Positions 1-5,438 of a stretch of DNA of 10,933 nucleotides are shown one piece after another; the stretch's first letter is position 1; each line of letters begins with the position of its first letter. The notes beneath the pieces are model-generated. The model worked only from the letters and a program-made list of their open reading frames with translations, was not told the DNA's origin and ran no database searches. Source of the DNA: CAYGFH01 sp964430295 (lineage in GTDB: Bacteria > Patescibacteriota > Microgenomatia > UBA10105 > UBA927); contig CAYSEV010000045.1 in the NCBI GenBank assembly GCA_964430295.1, positions 1-10,933 on the forward strand, given 5' to 3'. The position numbers were made by a program, and so were the translations under genes.

Positions 1-2
1 AG

Positions 3-257
3 ATAAAAATATATTTAACCGCTTCAGTAGAAGAACGTGCCAGAAGACGACATGCTGATTGGCTTTCCAAAGGTATACAAAAAACATACGAAGAAACTCT
101 TGAAGATACAAAGATTCGAGACTTACAAGACATGACAAGAACCATAGATCCTCTTCAAAAGGTAGATGGAGTATGGGAGCTTGATACCACACAGATGACA
201 CAACAGACTGTTGTTGATACTATCGTACATGAAGTGCAAAAAAGAGGATACATATGA
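3..257 (+). CDS. cmk: Cytidylate kinase, C-terminal 84 residues (5' end outside window)
   Basis: The gene enters from the left edge and ends at TGA 255-257. CMP kinase transfers phosphate from ATP to CMP or dCMP in the cytoplasm, supplying CDP. The visible end matches the C-terminal part of the family: a KIYLTASVEERARRR segment (core strand plus the Arg-rich lid start), then the IRDLQDMTRTIDPL segment corresponding to the RD-x2-D-x2-R-x3-PL motif of CMP kinases, then ELDTT (family: DTT or DST) and a terminal helix. These features separate it from adenylate kinase, which is the nucleotide kinase usually found next to map. The stop overlaps the map start (ATGA), implying translational coupling. 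The N-terminal P-loop lies outside the window, so catalytic completeness cannot be judged. Confidence 0.9.
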   Translation: MKIYLTASVEERARRRHADWLSKGIQKTYEETLEDTKIRDLQDMTRTIDPLQKVDGVWELDTTQMTQQTVVDTIVHEVQKRGYI

Positions 258-1024
258 TACACAAAAAAACACCGCAAGAAATAGCAATCATGAGAGATGG
301 AGGAAAGCGATTGGGGAGTGTGTTGCAACAATTATTGGCATTTGCCCAACCAGGTATTTCACTCATAGAGATAGATGAGAAAGCAGGTGAACTTATTGCC
401 GCATATGACGCAGTCCCATCCTTTACCTCTGTACGAGGATATAAATGGCCTACGTGTTTATGTGTGAACGAAAATGTCGTGCACTGTATCCCTACAAAGC
501 GCGTGCTAGTAGATGGAGATGTACTGACGATTGATGTAGGTCTTATATATAAAGGATTTCATACAGATACCGCATGGACCAAGATTATCGGAACAGATAC
601 ATCACCAGAAAAGCAATCAAAAGAACGCTTTCTAGAAGTTGGGCAACATGCTCTTTCAGAAGCAATTAAACTCACAACCATCGGTACCTATATAGGCACG
701 ATTTCGGCTTCGACACAGCAAATTATAGAATCAGCGGGATATTCCATCATCAAGTCACTTGTAGGGCATGGCGTTGGTAAAGAGCTACACGAGGATCCAC
801 AGATTCCAAACTATACTCGAGGAGATTATAGAAACACCTATCAATTTATGGGCGGGGAAACTATTGCAATAGAACCAATATATGCCATGGGAAAACCATC
901 GATTGTCTACGAAAATAATGATGGTTGGACTATTGCAACAAGAGATAGATCATTAACATCTGTGTTCGAGCATTCTATCGCTCTGACATCTGATGGTCCA
1001 TTAGTCCTTACCACTCAGGAATAG
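254..1024 (+). CDS. map: Type I methionine aminopeptidase
   Basis: Cytoplasmic metalloenzyme that removes the initiator Met from new proteins. The 256 residues are close to the usual length of about 250-265. All five expected dinuclear metal ligands can be placed: D94 (in TIDVG), D105 (in HTDTAWT), H172 (in GHGVG), E207 (in ETIAIEP) and E239 (in VFEHS). The substrate-side histidines H77 and H179 are also present. There is no N-terminal zinc-finger or SH3 extension, so it is the short bacterial form. The ATG is chosen because it overlaps the cmk stop by ATGA and has GAGG at 244-247, six bases upstream. Family and context agree: map commonly lies just before infA and rpmJ at this end of the ribosomal protein cluster. 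The next gene has its own promoter, so map probably belongs to the upstream transcript with some read-through. Confidence 0.96.
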   Translation: MIHKKTPQEIAIMRDGGKRLGSVLQQLLAFAQPGISLIEIDEKAGELIAAYDAVPSFTSVRGYKWPTCLCVNENVVHCIPTKRVLVDGDVLTIDVGLIYKGFHTDTAWTKIIGTDTSPEKQSKERFLEVGQHALSEAIKLTTIGTYIGTISASTQQIIESAGYSIIKSLVGHGVGKELHEDPQIPNYTRGDYRNTYQFMGGETIAIEPIYAMGKPSIVYENNDGWTIATRDRSLTSVFEHSIALTSDGPLVLTTQE

Positions 1025-1058
1025 GATTCTGAGGCTAAATAGAGCAAAAATAGAGAGT

Positions 1059-1077
1059 TACTATTGGCAGAATAGTA
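1059..1077 (+). other. Small perfect hairpin in the map-infA spacer
   Basis: TACTATT at 1059-1065 and AATAGTA at 1071-1077 are perfect reverse complements around the 5-base loop GGCAG. No T-run follows (TCGTAAGG), so this is not a standard intrinsic terminator. It may be a weak 3' end-stabilising structure for the cmk-map mRNA, or chance. Confidence 0.3.
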
Positions 1078-1081
1078 TCGT

Positions 1082-1108
1082 AAGGATTGATAGTACGCGA
1101 AGGATTGA
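1082..1108 (+). repeat. 9-base direct repeat overlapping the -35 of the infA promoter
   Basis: AAGGATTGA occurs at 1082-1090 and again at 1100-1108, an 18-base period. The second copy includes the first four bases of the predicted -35 box (TTGACC, 1105-1110). A direct repeat in this place could be an activator or repressor site, or a relic of a local duplication. Nothing else in the sequence decides between these. Confidence 0.4.
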
Positions 1109-1133
1109 CCTGGAGTTTTTTTTGCTGTACAAT
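1105..1133 (+). promoter_or_regulatory. Sigma70-type promoter for the infA-rpsI operon
   Basis: The -35 box is TTGACC (1105-1110, 5 of 6 to consensus) and the -10 box is TACAAT (1128-1133, 5 of 6), with an ideal 17-base spacer containing a T8 run. Transcription would start near 1140, giving a leader of about 54 bases before the infA ATG at 1194. It is the best promoter match I found in the window and stands in front of translation genes. It was read by eye, not by a scoring model. Confidence 0.75.
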
Positions 1134-1145
1134 ACACCAATACGT

Positions 1146-1177
1146 CGGGGACCCCGGCTAGTCCGGGAGGTTTTCCG
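1146..1177 (+). promoter_or_regulatory. GC-rich hairpin in the infA leader
   Basis: Bases 1146-1153 pair with 1169-1177 (8 pairs, two of them G-U, one bulged T). Inside this, CCGG 1154-1157 pairs with CCGG 1163-1166 around the loop CTAGT. The structure is much more GC-rich than the surrounding sequence. It buries the only purine-rich SD-like string of the leader, GGGAGG at 1165-1170, which is anyway 23 bases from the ATG. It could be a translational control element or an mRNA 5' stabiliser. It lacks the T-run of a terminator. Confidence 0.45.
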
Positions 1178-1193
1178 TCGTTTTTATGTGGAT

Positions 1194-1222
1194 ATGGCAC
1201 ATCAGGGAAATATTGAAGTAGA
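1194..1222 (+). CDS. infA: Translation initiation factor IF-1, first 9 residues (runs into assembly gap)
   Basis: ATG 1194 opens MAHQGNIEV followed by an incomplete codon GAN, which can only be Asp or Glu. IF-1 proteins begin with a short variable stretch followed by IEVEG, so the visible residues fit exactly, and infA between map and rpmJ is the classical order. IF-1 binds the ribosomal A site of the 30S subunit during initiation. About 60 further residues are expected but hidden by the N run. An open frame happens to run from 1122 through the Ns into rpmJ, but this is an artefact of the 100-N filler, not a fusion protein. The assignment rests on nine residues plus context. Confidence 0.8.
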
Positions 1223-1322
1223 NNNNNNNNNNNNNNNNNNNNNNNNNNNNNNNNNNNNNNNNNNNNNNNNNNNNNNNNNNNNNNNNNNNNNNNNNNNNNN
1301 NNNNNNNNNNNNNNNNNNNNNN
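1223..1322. other. Assembly gap of exactly 100 N
   Basis: Positions 1223-1322 are all N. The round number suggests a filler of unknown size. The missing DNA should hold about 190 bases of infA including its stop, any spacer, and about nine codons of rpmJ. The real gap is therefore probably at least 215-220 bases, roughly twice the size shown, and all downstream coordinates may be shifted in the true genome. Confidence 0.95.
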
Positions 1323-1409
1323 ATTTGTGTAAAGTGTAAAGTTGTCAGACGTCGGGGTCGGACATACATTATTTGTGAAAACCCGAAACATAAACAAAGA
1401 CAGGGGTAA
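1323..1409 (+). CDS. rpmJ: 50S ribosomal protein L36, 3' part (start lost in gap)
   Basis: The 28 visible residues ICVKCKVVRRRG...HKQRQG match the end of L36, a protein of about 37 residues in the large subunit. The zinc ligands are visible: CVKC (Cys-x2-Cys) and CENPKH (Cys-x4-His), so this is the zinc-binding C+ form. The family normally has about nine residues (MKVRxSVKK type) before this point, and these lie in the N run. The stop is TAA 1407-1409. A 68-base spacer holding a heptad inverted repeat separates it from rpsM. Confidence 0.93.
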   Translation: MCVKCKVVRRRGRTYIICENPKHKQRQG

Positions 1410-1419
1410 ATAAGTGAAT

Positions 1420-1472
1420 TGTTCATGGTTCATAGTTAATCGCTATGAACAATGAACTATAAACAAAAAACT
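1420..1472 (+). repeat. Inverted array of 7-base units between rpmJ and rpsM
   Basis: The left arm is three units of NGTTCAT type: TGTTCAT 1420-1426, GGTTCAT 1427-1433 and AGTTAAT 1434-1440. After CGCT come four units of the reverse-complement type: ATGAACA 1445-1451, ATGAACT 1452-1458, ATAAACA 1459-1465 and AAAAACT 1466-1472, the later ones decayed. Arms 1421-1435 and 1443-1457 pair over 15 bases with one mismatch and a 7-base loop. No T-run follows, so termination is unlikely. It resembles the short tandemly repeated heptamer class known from other bacteria, but relation to any named family is not shown here. Confidence 0.7.
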
Positions 1473-1477
1473 AATTT

Positions 1478-1891
1478 ATGGCACGTATAGCTGGAGTAGA
1501 TCTTAAAGACGAAAAACGACTTGATATTGCGCTTACCTATATTTACGGTATTGGCAGATCAAATGTCGTAAAAATTCTGGAAAAAGCTCAAATATCTGCC
1601 GACCGCCGCACAAAAACCCTCACCGATGAAGAATTAAACAAACTCGCAAAAATTATCGAAAAAGAATATGTAGTAGAAGGAGATCTTCGAAGACAGGTTC
1701 ACGATAATATCAAACGCTTAATAGACATTAGATCATATCGGGGTACACGACATTCGAAGAGTCTGCCGGTACGTGGACAACGCACAAGATCAAATGCACG
1801 TACAAAGAGAGGTAAGCGCTTAACTATCGGAGCACAGAAAAAAGATGACCGTATAAAAGCAGAAGCAGCTGCAAAGACTGCAACAAAGTAA
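1478..1891 (+). CDS. rpsM: 30S ribosomal protein S13
   Basis: Small-subunit head protein that contacts the P-site tRNA and the B1 bridges to the 50S subunit. The start MARIAGVDLK is the typical N terminus. The helix-hairpin-helix region YIYGIGRS (residues 21-28) and the basic C-terminal motif RGTRHSKSLPVRGQRTRSNARTKRG (88-112, read in two parts RGTRHSKSLPVRG and QRTRSNARTKRG) are present. At 137 residues it is longer than the common 115-126, owing to a Lys/Ala-rich tail after residue 119. No SD is visible before the ATG; the preceding 60 bases are the decayed heptad array. The stop is one base before the rpsK start. Confidence 0.97.
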   Translation: MARIAGVDLKDEKRLDIALTYIYGIGRSNVVKILEKAQISADRRTKTLTDEELNKLAKIIEKEYVVEGDLRRQVHDNIKRLIDIRSYRGTRHSKSLPVRGQRTRSNARTKRGKRLTIGAQKKDDRIKAEAAAKTATK

Positions 1892-1892
1892 T

Positions 1893-2264
1893 ATGGCTAT
1901 AAAAAAACAAAAAAGAACAGTAGAAAAAGGTAAAGTATATATAACAGCGACATTTAACAATACGCTGGTTACTATTACAGATGAACAGGGTAATGCTATT
2001 TGCTGGGGATCTTCAGGAATGGCAGGTTTTAAAGGCGCCAGAAAATCAACACCATATGCTGCCACAACAGCAGTAGAAGCAGTTGCCCACAAAGCAATGG
2101 ATATGGGACTTCGAGAGGTTGAGGTATTCATCAAAGGGCCGGGCGCGGGTCGTGATGCAGCACTCCGTGGTCTGAAATCAGTTGGACTTAACATTACACT
2201 TATAGCAGATGTTACGCCGATCCCACATAATGGTGTACGGCCAAAGAAAAAGAGGAGAGTATAA
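1893..2264 (+). CDS. rpsK: 30S ribosomal protein S11
   Basis: Platform protein of the 30S subunit near the mRNA exit and E site. Family marks are ITATFNNT (residues 17-24), CWGSSGMAGFKGARKSTPYAA (37-57, split here as CWGSSG and GFKGARKSTPYAA), KGPGAGRDAALRGL (81-94) and the C-terminal DVTPIPHNGVRP plus KKKRRV. Length 123 is normal. The ATG follows the rpsM stop after a single T, so the gene is probably read by re-initiation or coupling; no SD is seen because the region is rpsM coding sequence without a GGAG-like string. Confidence 0.97.
   Translation: MAIKKQKRTVEKGKVYITATFNNTLVTITDEQGNAICWGSSGMAGFKGARKSTPYAATTAVEAVAHKAMDMGLREVEVFIKGPGAGRDAALRGLKSVGLNITLIADVTPIPHNGVRPKKKRRV
2253..2257 (+). 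promoter_or_regulatory. Shine-Dalgarno site that fixes the rpsD start
   Basis: AGGAG at 2253-2257 lies eight bases before ATG 2266, inside the last codons of rpsK. It supports 2266 over the in-frame upstream ATG 2209, which would give 19 extra residues of non-family sequence translated from rpsK DNA. Confidence 0.75.
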
Positions 2265-2265
2265 T

Positions 2266-2886
2266 ATGGGTCATTACACAGGTCCGAAAAACAGATTAGC
2301 ACGACGTGAAGGTATGGATCTTGGGTACAAGACTGTTGGTACCAAGGCACATGCAATGCTGTTAAAAAGATTAGCAATTGCACCAGGAATTCACGGCGCA
2401 AAGAAAAAAAGAAAAACATCAGATTTTGGTCTGCAACTCCGAGAGAAACAAAAAGTGAAACGGTTATACGGTGTTATGGAACGACAGTTCCGAAAAACGT
2501 TCGTGCTTGCGAAGACATGGAAAGGTAACACCGGAGAAAAACTTTTGGAGTTTATGGAACGACGATTGGATAATATTGTATTTCGTATGGGGTTTGCTCC
2601 AACGAGATCATTGGCACGACAATTAGTTTCTCATAGACATGTACTGGTAGATGGGAAAAAAGTGAATATTCCATCATTTAGAACAGAAAAGGATATGGTT
2701 ATCACACTTACACCAAAAGGGATGGAAATCCCGGCGGTGAAAAAGATGCTCGACGATACAACGTTTAGAGCTCCAGTGTGGATGGAACGAAAAGGGCCGG
2801 TTGGTAAAATAGTCCGTTTACCGGAACGGGCAGATATTTCAGAAGACATCAATGAGAAGCTTATTGTAGAGCATTATTCTCGTTAA
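2266..2886 (+). CDS. rpsD: 30S ribosomal protein S4, cysteine-free form
   Basis: Primary 16S rRNA-binding protein that nucleates 30S assembly; in many bacteria it also represses its own operon. The start at 2266 gives MGHYTGPKNRLARREGMDLG, the expected N terminus, and 206 residues, the usual size. The S4 RNA-binding domain spans about residues 97-155 (MERRLDNIVFRMGFAPTRSLARQLVSH then HVLVDGKKVNIPS; quoted in parts). The N-terminal region around residues 1-45 has no cysteine, so this is the zinc-independent C- type, in contrast to the zinc-type L36 four genes upstream. The rpsK stop is one base before the start. The gene is followed by the hairpin-bearing spacer before rpoA. Confidence 0.96.
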   Translation: MGHYTGPKNRLARREGMDLGYKTVGTKAHAMLLKRLAIAPGIHGAKKKRKTSDFGLQLREKQKVKRLYGVMERQFRKTFVLAKTWKGNTGEKLLEFMERRLDNIVFRMGFAPTRSLARQLVSHRHVLVDGKKVNIPSFRTEKDMVITLTPKGMEIPAVKKMLDDTTFRAPVWMERKGPVGKIVRLPERADISEDINEKLIVEHYSR

Positions 2887-2894
2887 TGTGTTTG

Positions 2895-2970
2895 AAGGAG
2901 GTAGAGTTGGCAGTTGGCATGAAGCAAAACGTCTCTTTATGCGAACTGACAAACTCTAATAACAAATATT
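2895..2970 (+). promoter_or_regulatory. rpoA leader: perfect SD followed by a 55-base hairpin, then the start codon
   Basis: AAGGAGGT (2895-2902) is a full match to the anti-SD. The rpoA ATG is at 2971, 68 bases away, too far for normal use. Bases 2903-2957 between them form an imperfect hairpin: AGAGTT 2903-2908 with AACTCT 2952-2957, CAGTT 2911-2915 with AACTG 2944-2948, GCATGAAG 2917-2924 with CTTTATGC 2935-2942 (one G-T pair), loop of about ten bases. The left arm holds two tandem AGTTGGC units (2905-2911, 2912-2918). Folding leaves 13 bases between SD and ATG. A short TTG frame at 2907 also follows the SD. Confidence 0.55.
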
Positions 2971-3891
2971 ATGGCAGATCCAACATTTCATATTAAGGTA
3001 GAAACTGAAAAACCAGGATTTGGTAAATTCAGTATCGAACCACTAGAACAGGGATATGGTCAAACACTCGGCAACAGTTTGCGCCGTGTGCTCCTTTCAT
3101 CTCTGCAGGGTAGTGCAATCTCTTCAGTAAAGATTGAGAATGTAAAACATCAATTCTCAGCACTTGAAGGCATGAAAGAAGACGTTGTTGAATTTATCAT
3201 GAATCTAAAGAAAGTGCGCCTGATGATCGAAGGATCAGAAGAAGTGACGTTAACATTATCCAAAAAAGGTATCGGCGAAGTTGTAGCAGGAGACATCTCT
3301 GTTCCAGCCGGCGTTACTATTGTAAATCCTGATCTTGTGATCGCAAATTTATCAGATAAGAAAGCATCTCTGGAAGTTACCATGACAGCAGATCGAGGAT
3401 ATGGATACGTTTCAGCAGATGAAAAACACTTTAGTGAAGTGGGTGTTATGCCTATGGATAGTCTCTATTCTCCTGTTACACGTGTTAACTATAGAGTAGA
3501 AGCTACTCGTGTGGGTCGAATGACAAACCTTGACCGTTTGGTTATGGAGATCTGGACAGATGCGACTATCTCAGCTCTTGATGCGCTTAAATCAAGTGCA
3601 AAAATTTTGGTCTCATACTTCTCTCAAGTCGTTGAGCCAAAAGCACAAGGGGCAGTAGAGAACGTTGTAGTGGCACCAACAGTGTCTGATGAAGTATTGA
3701 AAATGCGTATTGAAGAATTAGATATTCCAACCCGCATCGTCAATGCACTTGCAAACGGTGGCATAGAAACAATTGGACAATTGTTAAGTGCACCGCAGTC
3801 AGACCTTATGAAAATTAAAAATCTTGGTATTAAGTCGCTTGGAATCGTAGAAGAAAAACTTCGCGAAAAAGGCGTCACATTAAATATCTAA
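2971..3891 (+). CDS. rpoA: DNA-directed RNA polymerase subunit alpha
   Basis: Alpha dimerises to scaffold the assembly of beta and beta', and its C-terminal domain binds UP elements and activators. The N-terminal domain covers about residues 1-225, with the dimer and assembly motif GNSLRRVLLSS at 34-44. The C-terminal domain at about 240-306 has the helix-hairpin-helix type sequence (IPTRIVNALANGGIETIGQL, then MKIKNLGIKSLGIVEEKL, quoted in two parts). The total of 306 residues is slightly shorter than the 314-330 common elsewhere but both domains are complete. The linker near residues 222-238 is short and uncharged-to-acidic. Start chosen at ATG 2971 from the N-terminal fit; no SD is adjacent, see the leader entry. 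rplQ begins four bases after the stop. Confidence 0.97.
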   Translation: MADPTFHIKVETEKPGFGKFSIEPLEQGYGQTLGNSLRRVLLSSLQGSAISSVKIENVKHQFSALEGMKEDVVEFIMNLKKVRLMIEGSEEVTLTLSKKGIGEVVAGDISVPAGVTIVNPDLVIANLSDKKASLEVTMTADRGYGYVSADEKHFSEVGVMPMDSLYSPVTRVNYRVEATRVGRMTNLDRLVMEIWTDATISALDALKSSAKILVSYFSQVVEPKAQGAVENVVVAPTVSDEVLKMRIEELDIPTRIVNALANGGIETIGQLLSAPQSDLMKIKNLGIKSLGIVEEKLREKGVTLNI

Positions 3892-3895
3892 TCGT

Positions 3896-4390
3896 ATGCG
3901 ACACTCAGTATTCGGCAGAAAATTATCACGAACCAAAAACGAACGACGACGATTATTCGCCGGTCTTATGCGGGATTTGATTTTACATGGCCGAATTACC
4001 ACAAGTTTAGCCAAAGCGAAAGCTATACAACCTGATATCGAAAAGCTTATTACAAAAGCAAAAGTAGGTACAGATGCGAAAAAAAGACTGATGACAGCAG
4101 TTCTTACAGATCGCACTCTTACTGCTATGCTTGTAGATGATGCAAAAACTCGATTCGCAGGTAGAAACAGCGGATACACAAGAATTATAAAATTAGGCAA
4201 ACGAAAAAGTGATGCGACAGATTTGGTCGTGTTGGAATTTGTAGATGAAAAAATTGTTGCAGAAGTTATTGCTCCTCCATCAGAAGCAAAAAAAGCTGAA
4301 ACATCTGTAAAGAAGTCTACATCAGAAAAAAAAGCAGAGACCAAAAAAACACCGGTTAAAAAAACAGAAAAAAAAGTTAAAAAAGCATAA
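3896..4390 (+). CDS. rplQ: 50S ribosomal protein L17 with Lys-rich C-terminal tail
   Basis: Large-subunit protein near the peptide exit tunnel. The family start MRHSVFGRKLSRTKNERRRL and the region LILHGRITTSLAKAK (28-42) are clear, and the globular part ends near residue 125. The remaining 38 or so residues are a low-complexity Lys/Ala/Glu/Thr tail after PPSEAKK, coded by A-rich DNA with several A6-A8 runs between 4289 and 4386. Typical L17 is 115-130 residues, so the tail is an addition; Lys/Ala tails on ribosomal proteins occur in several small-genome lineages. TAA of rpoA is followed by TCGT then this ATG, with no SD, suggesting coupled translation. rplM follows after three bases. Confidence 0.95.
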   Translation: MRHSVFGRKLSRTKNERRRLFAGLMRDLILHGRITTSLAKAKAIQPDIEKLITKAKVGTDAKKRLMTAVLTDRTLTAMLVDDAKTRFAGRNSGYTRIIKLGKRKSDATDLVVLEFVDEKIVAEVIAPPSEAKKAETSVKKSTSEKKAETKKTPVKKTEKKVKKA

Positions 4391-4393
4391 TCT

Positions 4394-4825
4394 ATGGAAC
4401 AACCAACAAAATCAACAAAAGCAGCAGATATTACAAGAACCTGGCATCTTATAGATGTGAAGGGACAAGTATTAGGTCGAGCTGCTACAAAAGTTGCGCT
4501 CACACTGATGGGTAAATCAAAGAAAAATTTTGTCAGAAACATGGATTGTGGTGATTTTGTAGTCGTTATAAATGCTTCTCATGTCGTCACAACCGGTAAG
4601 AAAGAAGAAGAAAAGTTATACGGGAACTATTCAGGACATCCGGGTGGCTTAAAGCAAAAAGCTCTGTGGCAGGTTCGTGAAGAAAAACCTACCGAGCCTA
4701 TGAAGCGTGCTATCTTTGGTATGTTGCCCAAAAATAAGTTGCGTGATAGACTTATCACTCGTTTATACATATTTCCAGAAGAAAAACATACATTCGTAGA
4801 TAAATTTACAGGCGGCACAAAGTAA
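4394..4825 (+). CDS. rplM: 50S ribosomal protein L13
   Basis: Early-assembling large-subunit protein. Family features in order: RTWHLIDVKGQVLGRAATKVA (15-35, read as WHLID and GQVLGRAATKVA), LMGKSKKNF, DCGDFVVVINASHVVTTGKK (51-70), KLYGNYSGHPGGLK (74-87), GMLPKNKL (109-116) and a final LYIFPEEKHTF. The 143 residues are normal, including about 14 non-conserved N-terminal residues. The order rplM then rpsI is conserved across bacteria. Placed directly after rplQ, as in many Firmicutes-like layouts, it forms part of the same run of same-strand genes. An 18-base A/T-only spacer precedes rpsI. Confidence 0.97.
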   Translation: MEQPTKSTKAADITRTWHLIDVKGQVLGRAATKVALTLMGKSKKNFVRNMDCGDFVVVINASHVVTTGKKEEEKLYGNYSGHPGGLKQKALWQVREEKPTEPMKRAIFGMLPKNKLRDRLITRLYIFPEEKHTFVDKFTGGTK

Positions 4826-4843
4826 TATATTTAATTTATAATT

Positions 4844-5329
4844 ATGGCAAAAGATAAAACACAAGTTGAGCGAATAGAAAAGTCAGAAAAAGCAGAAATA
4901 TCCTACTATGAAGCAGTAGGTCGTCGAAAAGAATCATCAGCACGTGTACGTCTGTATGTTGTAAATGATGGAGCAGTTACCCTTCACGGAAAAGCATTGG
5001 AAAAAGGCTCAATGGTTGTAAATGGACGATCTATAGATGAATACTTCCCAGGAGAAGTTCTCAAAAAAATGTATCAGGAACCATTTAGAACAACAAACAC
5101 ATTGAGTAGATTTGCCGTTAGTGTAAAAACAACTGGTGGTGGATTATATGGACAGCTGGGAGCATTCATTCATGGTGTATCCAGAGCCCTCGAAAAGGTA
5201 GATAAAGAAAAATTCAGGCCAATATTGAAGAAGCGTGGATTCATGAAGCGCGATCCTCGTGCAAAACAACGCCGAAAGGCAGGGTTTGCAGGTAAGGCAC
5301 GTGCAAAGCGCAATTCTCCAAAGCGCTAA
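4844..5329 (+). CDS. rpsI: 30S ribosomal protein S9
   Basis: Small-subunit head protein whose C-terminal tail reaches the P-site tRNA. The core starts near residue 21 with YYEAVGRRKESSARVRL, then NGRSIDEYFP (50-59 region), TTGGGLYGQLGAFIHGVSRAL (quoted in parts TTGGGLYGQLG and AFIHGVSRAL), and ends KKRGFMKRDPRAKQRRKAG followed by KARAKRNSPKR. The final Lys-Arg that contacts tRNA is present. The first 20 residues are a charged extension (Lys/Glu) not in the common 130-residue form. It is the last ribosomal gene of the run; the next gene starts 109 bases later. Confidence 0.97.
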   Translation: MAKDKTQVERIEKSEKAEISYYEAVGRRKESSARVRLYVVNDGAVTLHGKALEKGSMVVNGRSIDEYFPGEVLKKMYQEPFRTTNTLSRFAVSVKTTGGGLYGQLGAFIHGVSRALEKVDKEKFRPILKKRGFMKRDPRAKQRRKAGFAGKARAKRNSPKR

Positions 5330-5438
5330 TCGTTGTCCGATTGTTATTGTCATCTACTGTATATCCAGACAAAGAACTGTACCGTGTTTTACGGACATAT
5401 CTATTATTTGACACGTTGCACCTTTCCTGTCACGATAG
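5330..5438 (+). other. Spacer after the ribosomal operon: weak hairpin and possible promoter for the SPFH gene
   Basis: A small hairpin, CCGT 5382-5385 with ACGG 5391-5394 around GTTTT, extends with TGT/ACA across a bulged A. The sequence after it is only mildly T-rich, so it would be a poor terminator. A consensus -35 TTGACA is at 5408-5413, but the base 17 downstream begins CACGAT (5431-5436), only 3 of 6 to TATAAT. If used, transcription would begin at the start codon itself (leaderless). I see no gene here. Read-through from rpsI is an equal possibility. Confidence 0.3.

Noticed and set aside
1..257. Adenylate kinase as the leading partial gene
   Set aside because: Adenylate kinase is the common neighbour of map, but the residues (RD-x2-D-x2-R with DPL and LDTT) fit CMP kinase.
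1122..1409. A 95-residue open frame spanning the N run
   Set aside because: Its start is in the leader, its middle is filler, and its ends are IF-1 and L36. It is a chance frame across a gap, not a protein.
1421..1457. Intrinsic terminator between rpmJ and rpsM
   Set aside because: The stem is strong, but it is AT-rich and followed by an A-rich stretch instead of T residues, and essential genes of the same operon follow.
1820..2419. 199-codon minus-strand open frame over rpsM, rpsK and rpsD
   Set aside because: It is antisense to three certain ribosomal genes, is low in complexity (Phe and Ser rich) and has no family likeness.
2903..2957. Intrinsic terminator between rpsD and rpoA
   Set aside because: No T-run follows the hairpin (AATAACAAATATT), and rpoA has no other clear promoter nearby.
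2907..2996. Short TTG-started frame (about 29 codons) right after the perfect SD and overlapping the rpoA start
   Set aside because: SD spacing of four bases to a TTG is allowable, but the peptide lies entirely within the hairpin and shows no protein-like feature. I prefer the SD serving rpoA, though a leader peptide is not excluded.
3880..4542. 220-codon minus-strand open frame over rplQ and rplM
   Set aside because: Antisense shadow of two certain ribosomal genes, with Phe/Ser/Val-rich composition expected from reversing Lys-rich codons.
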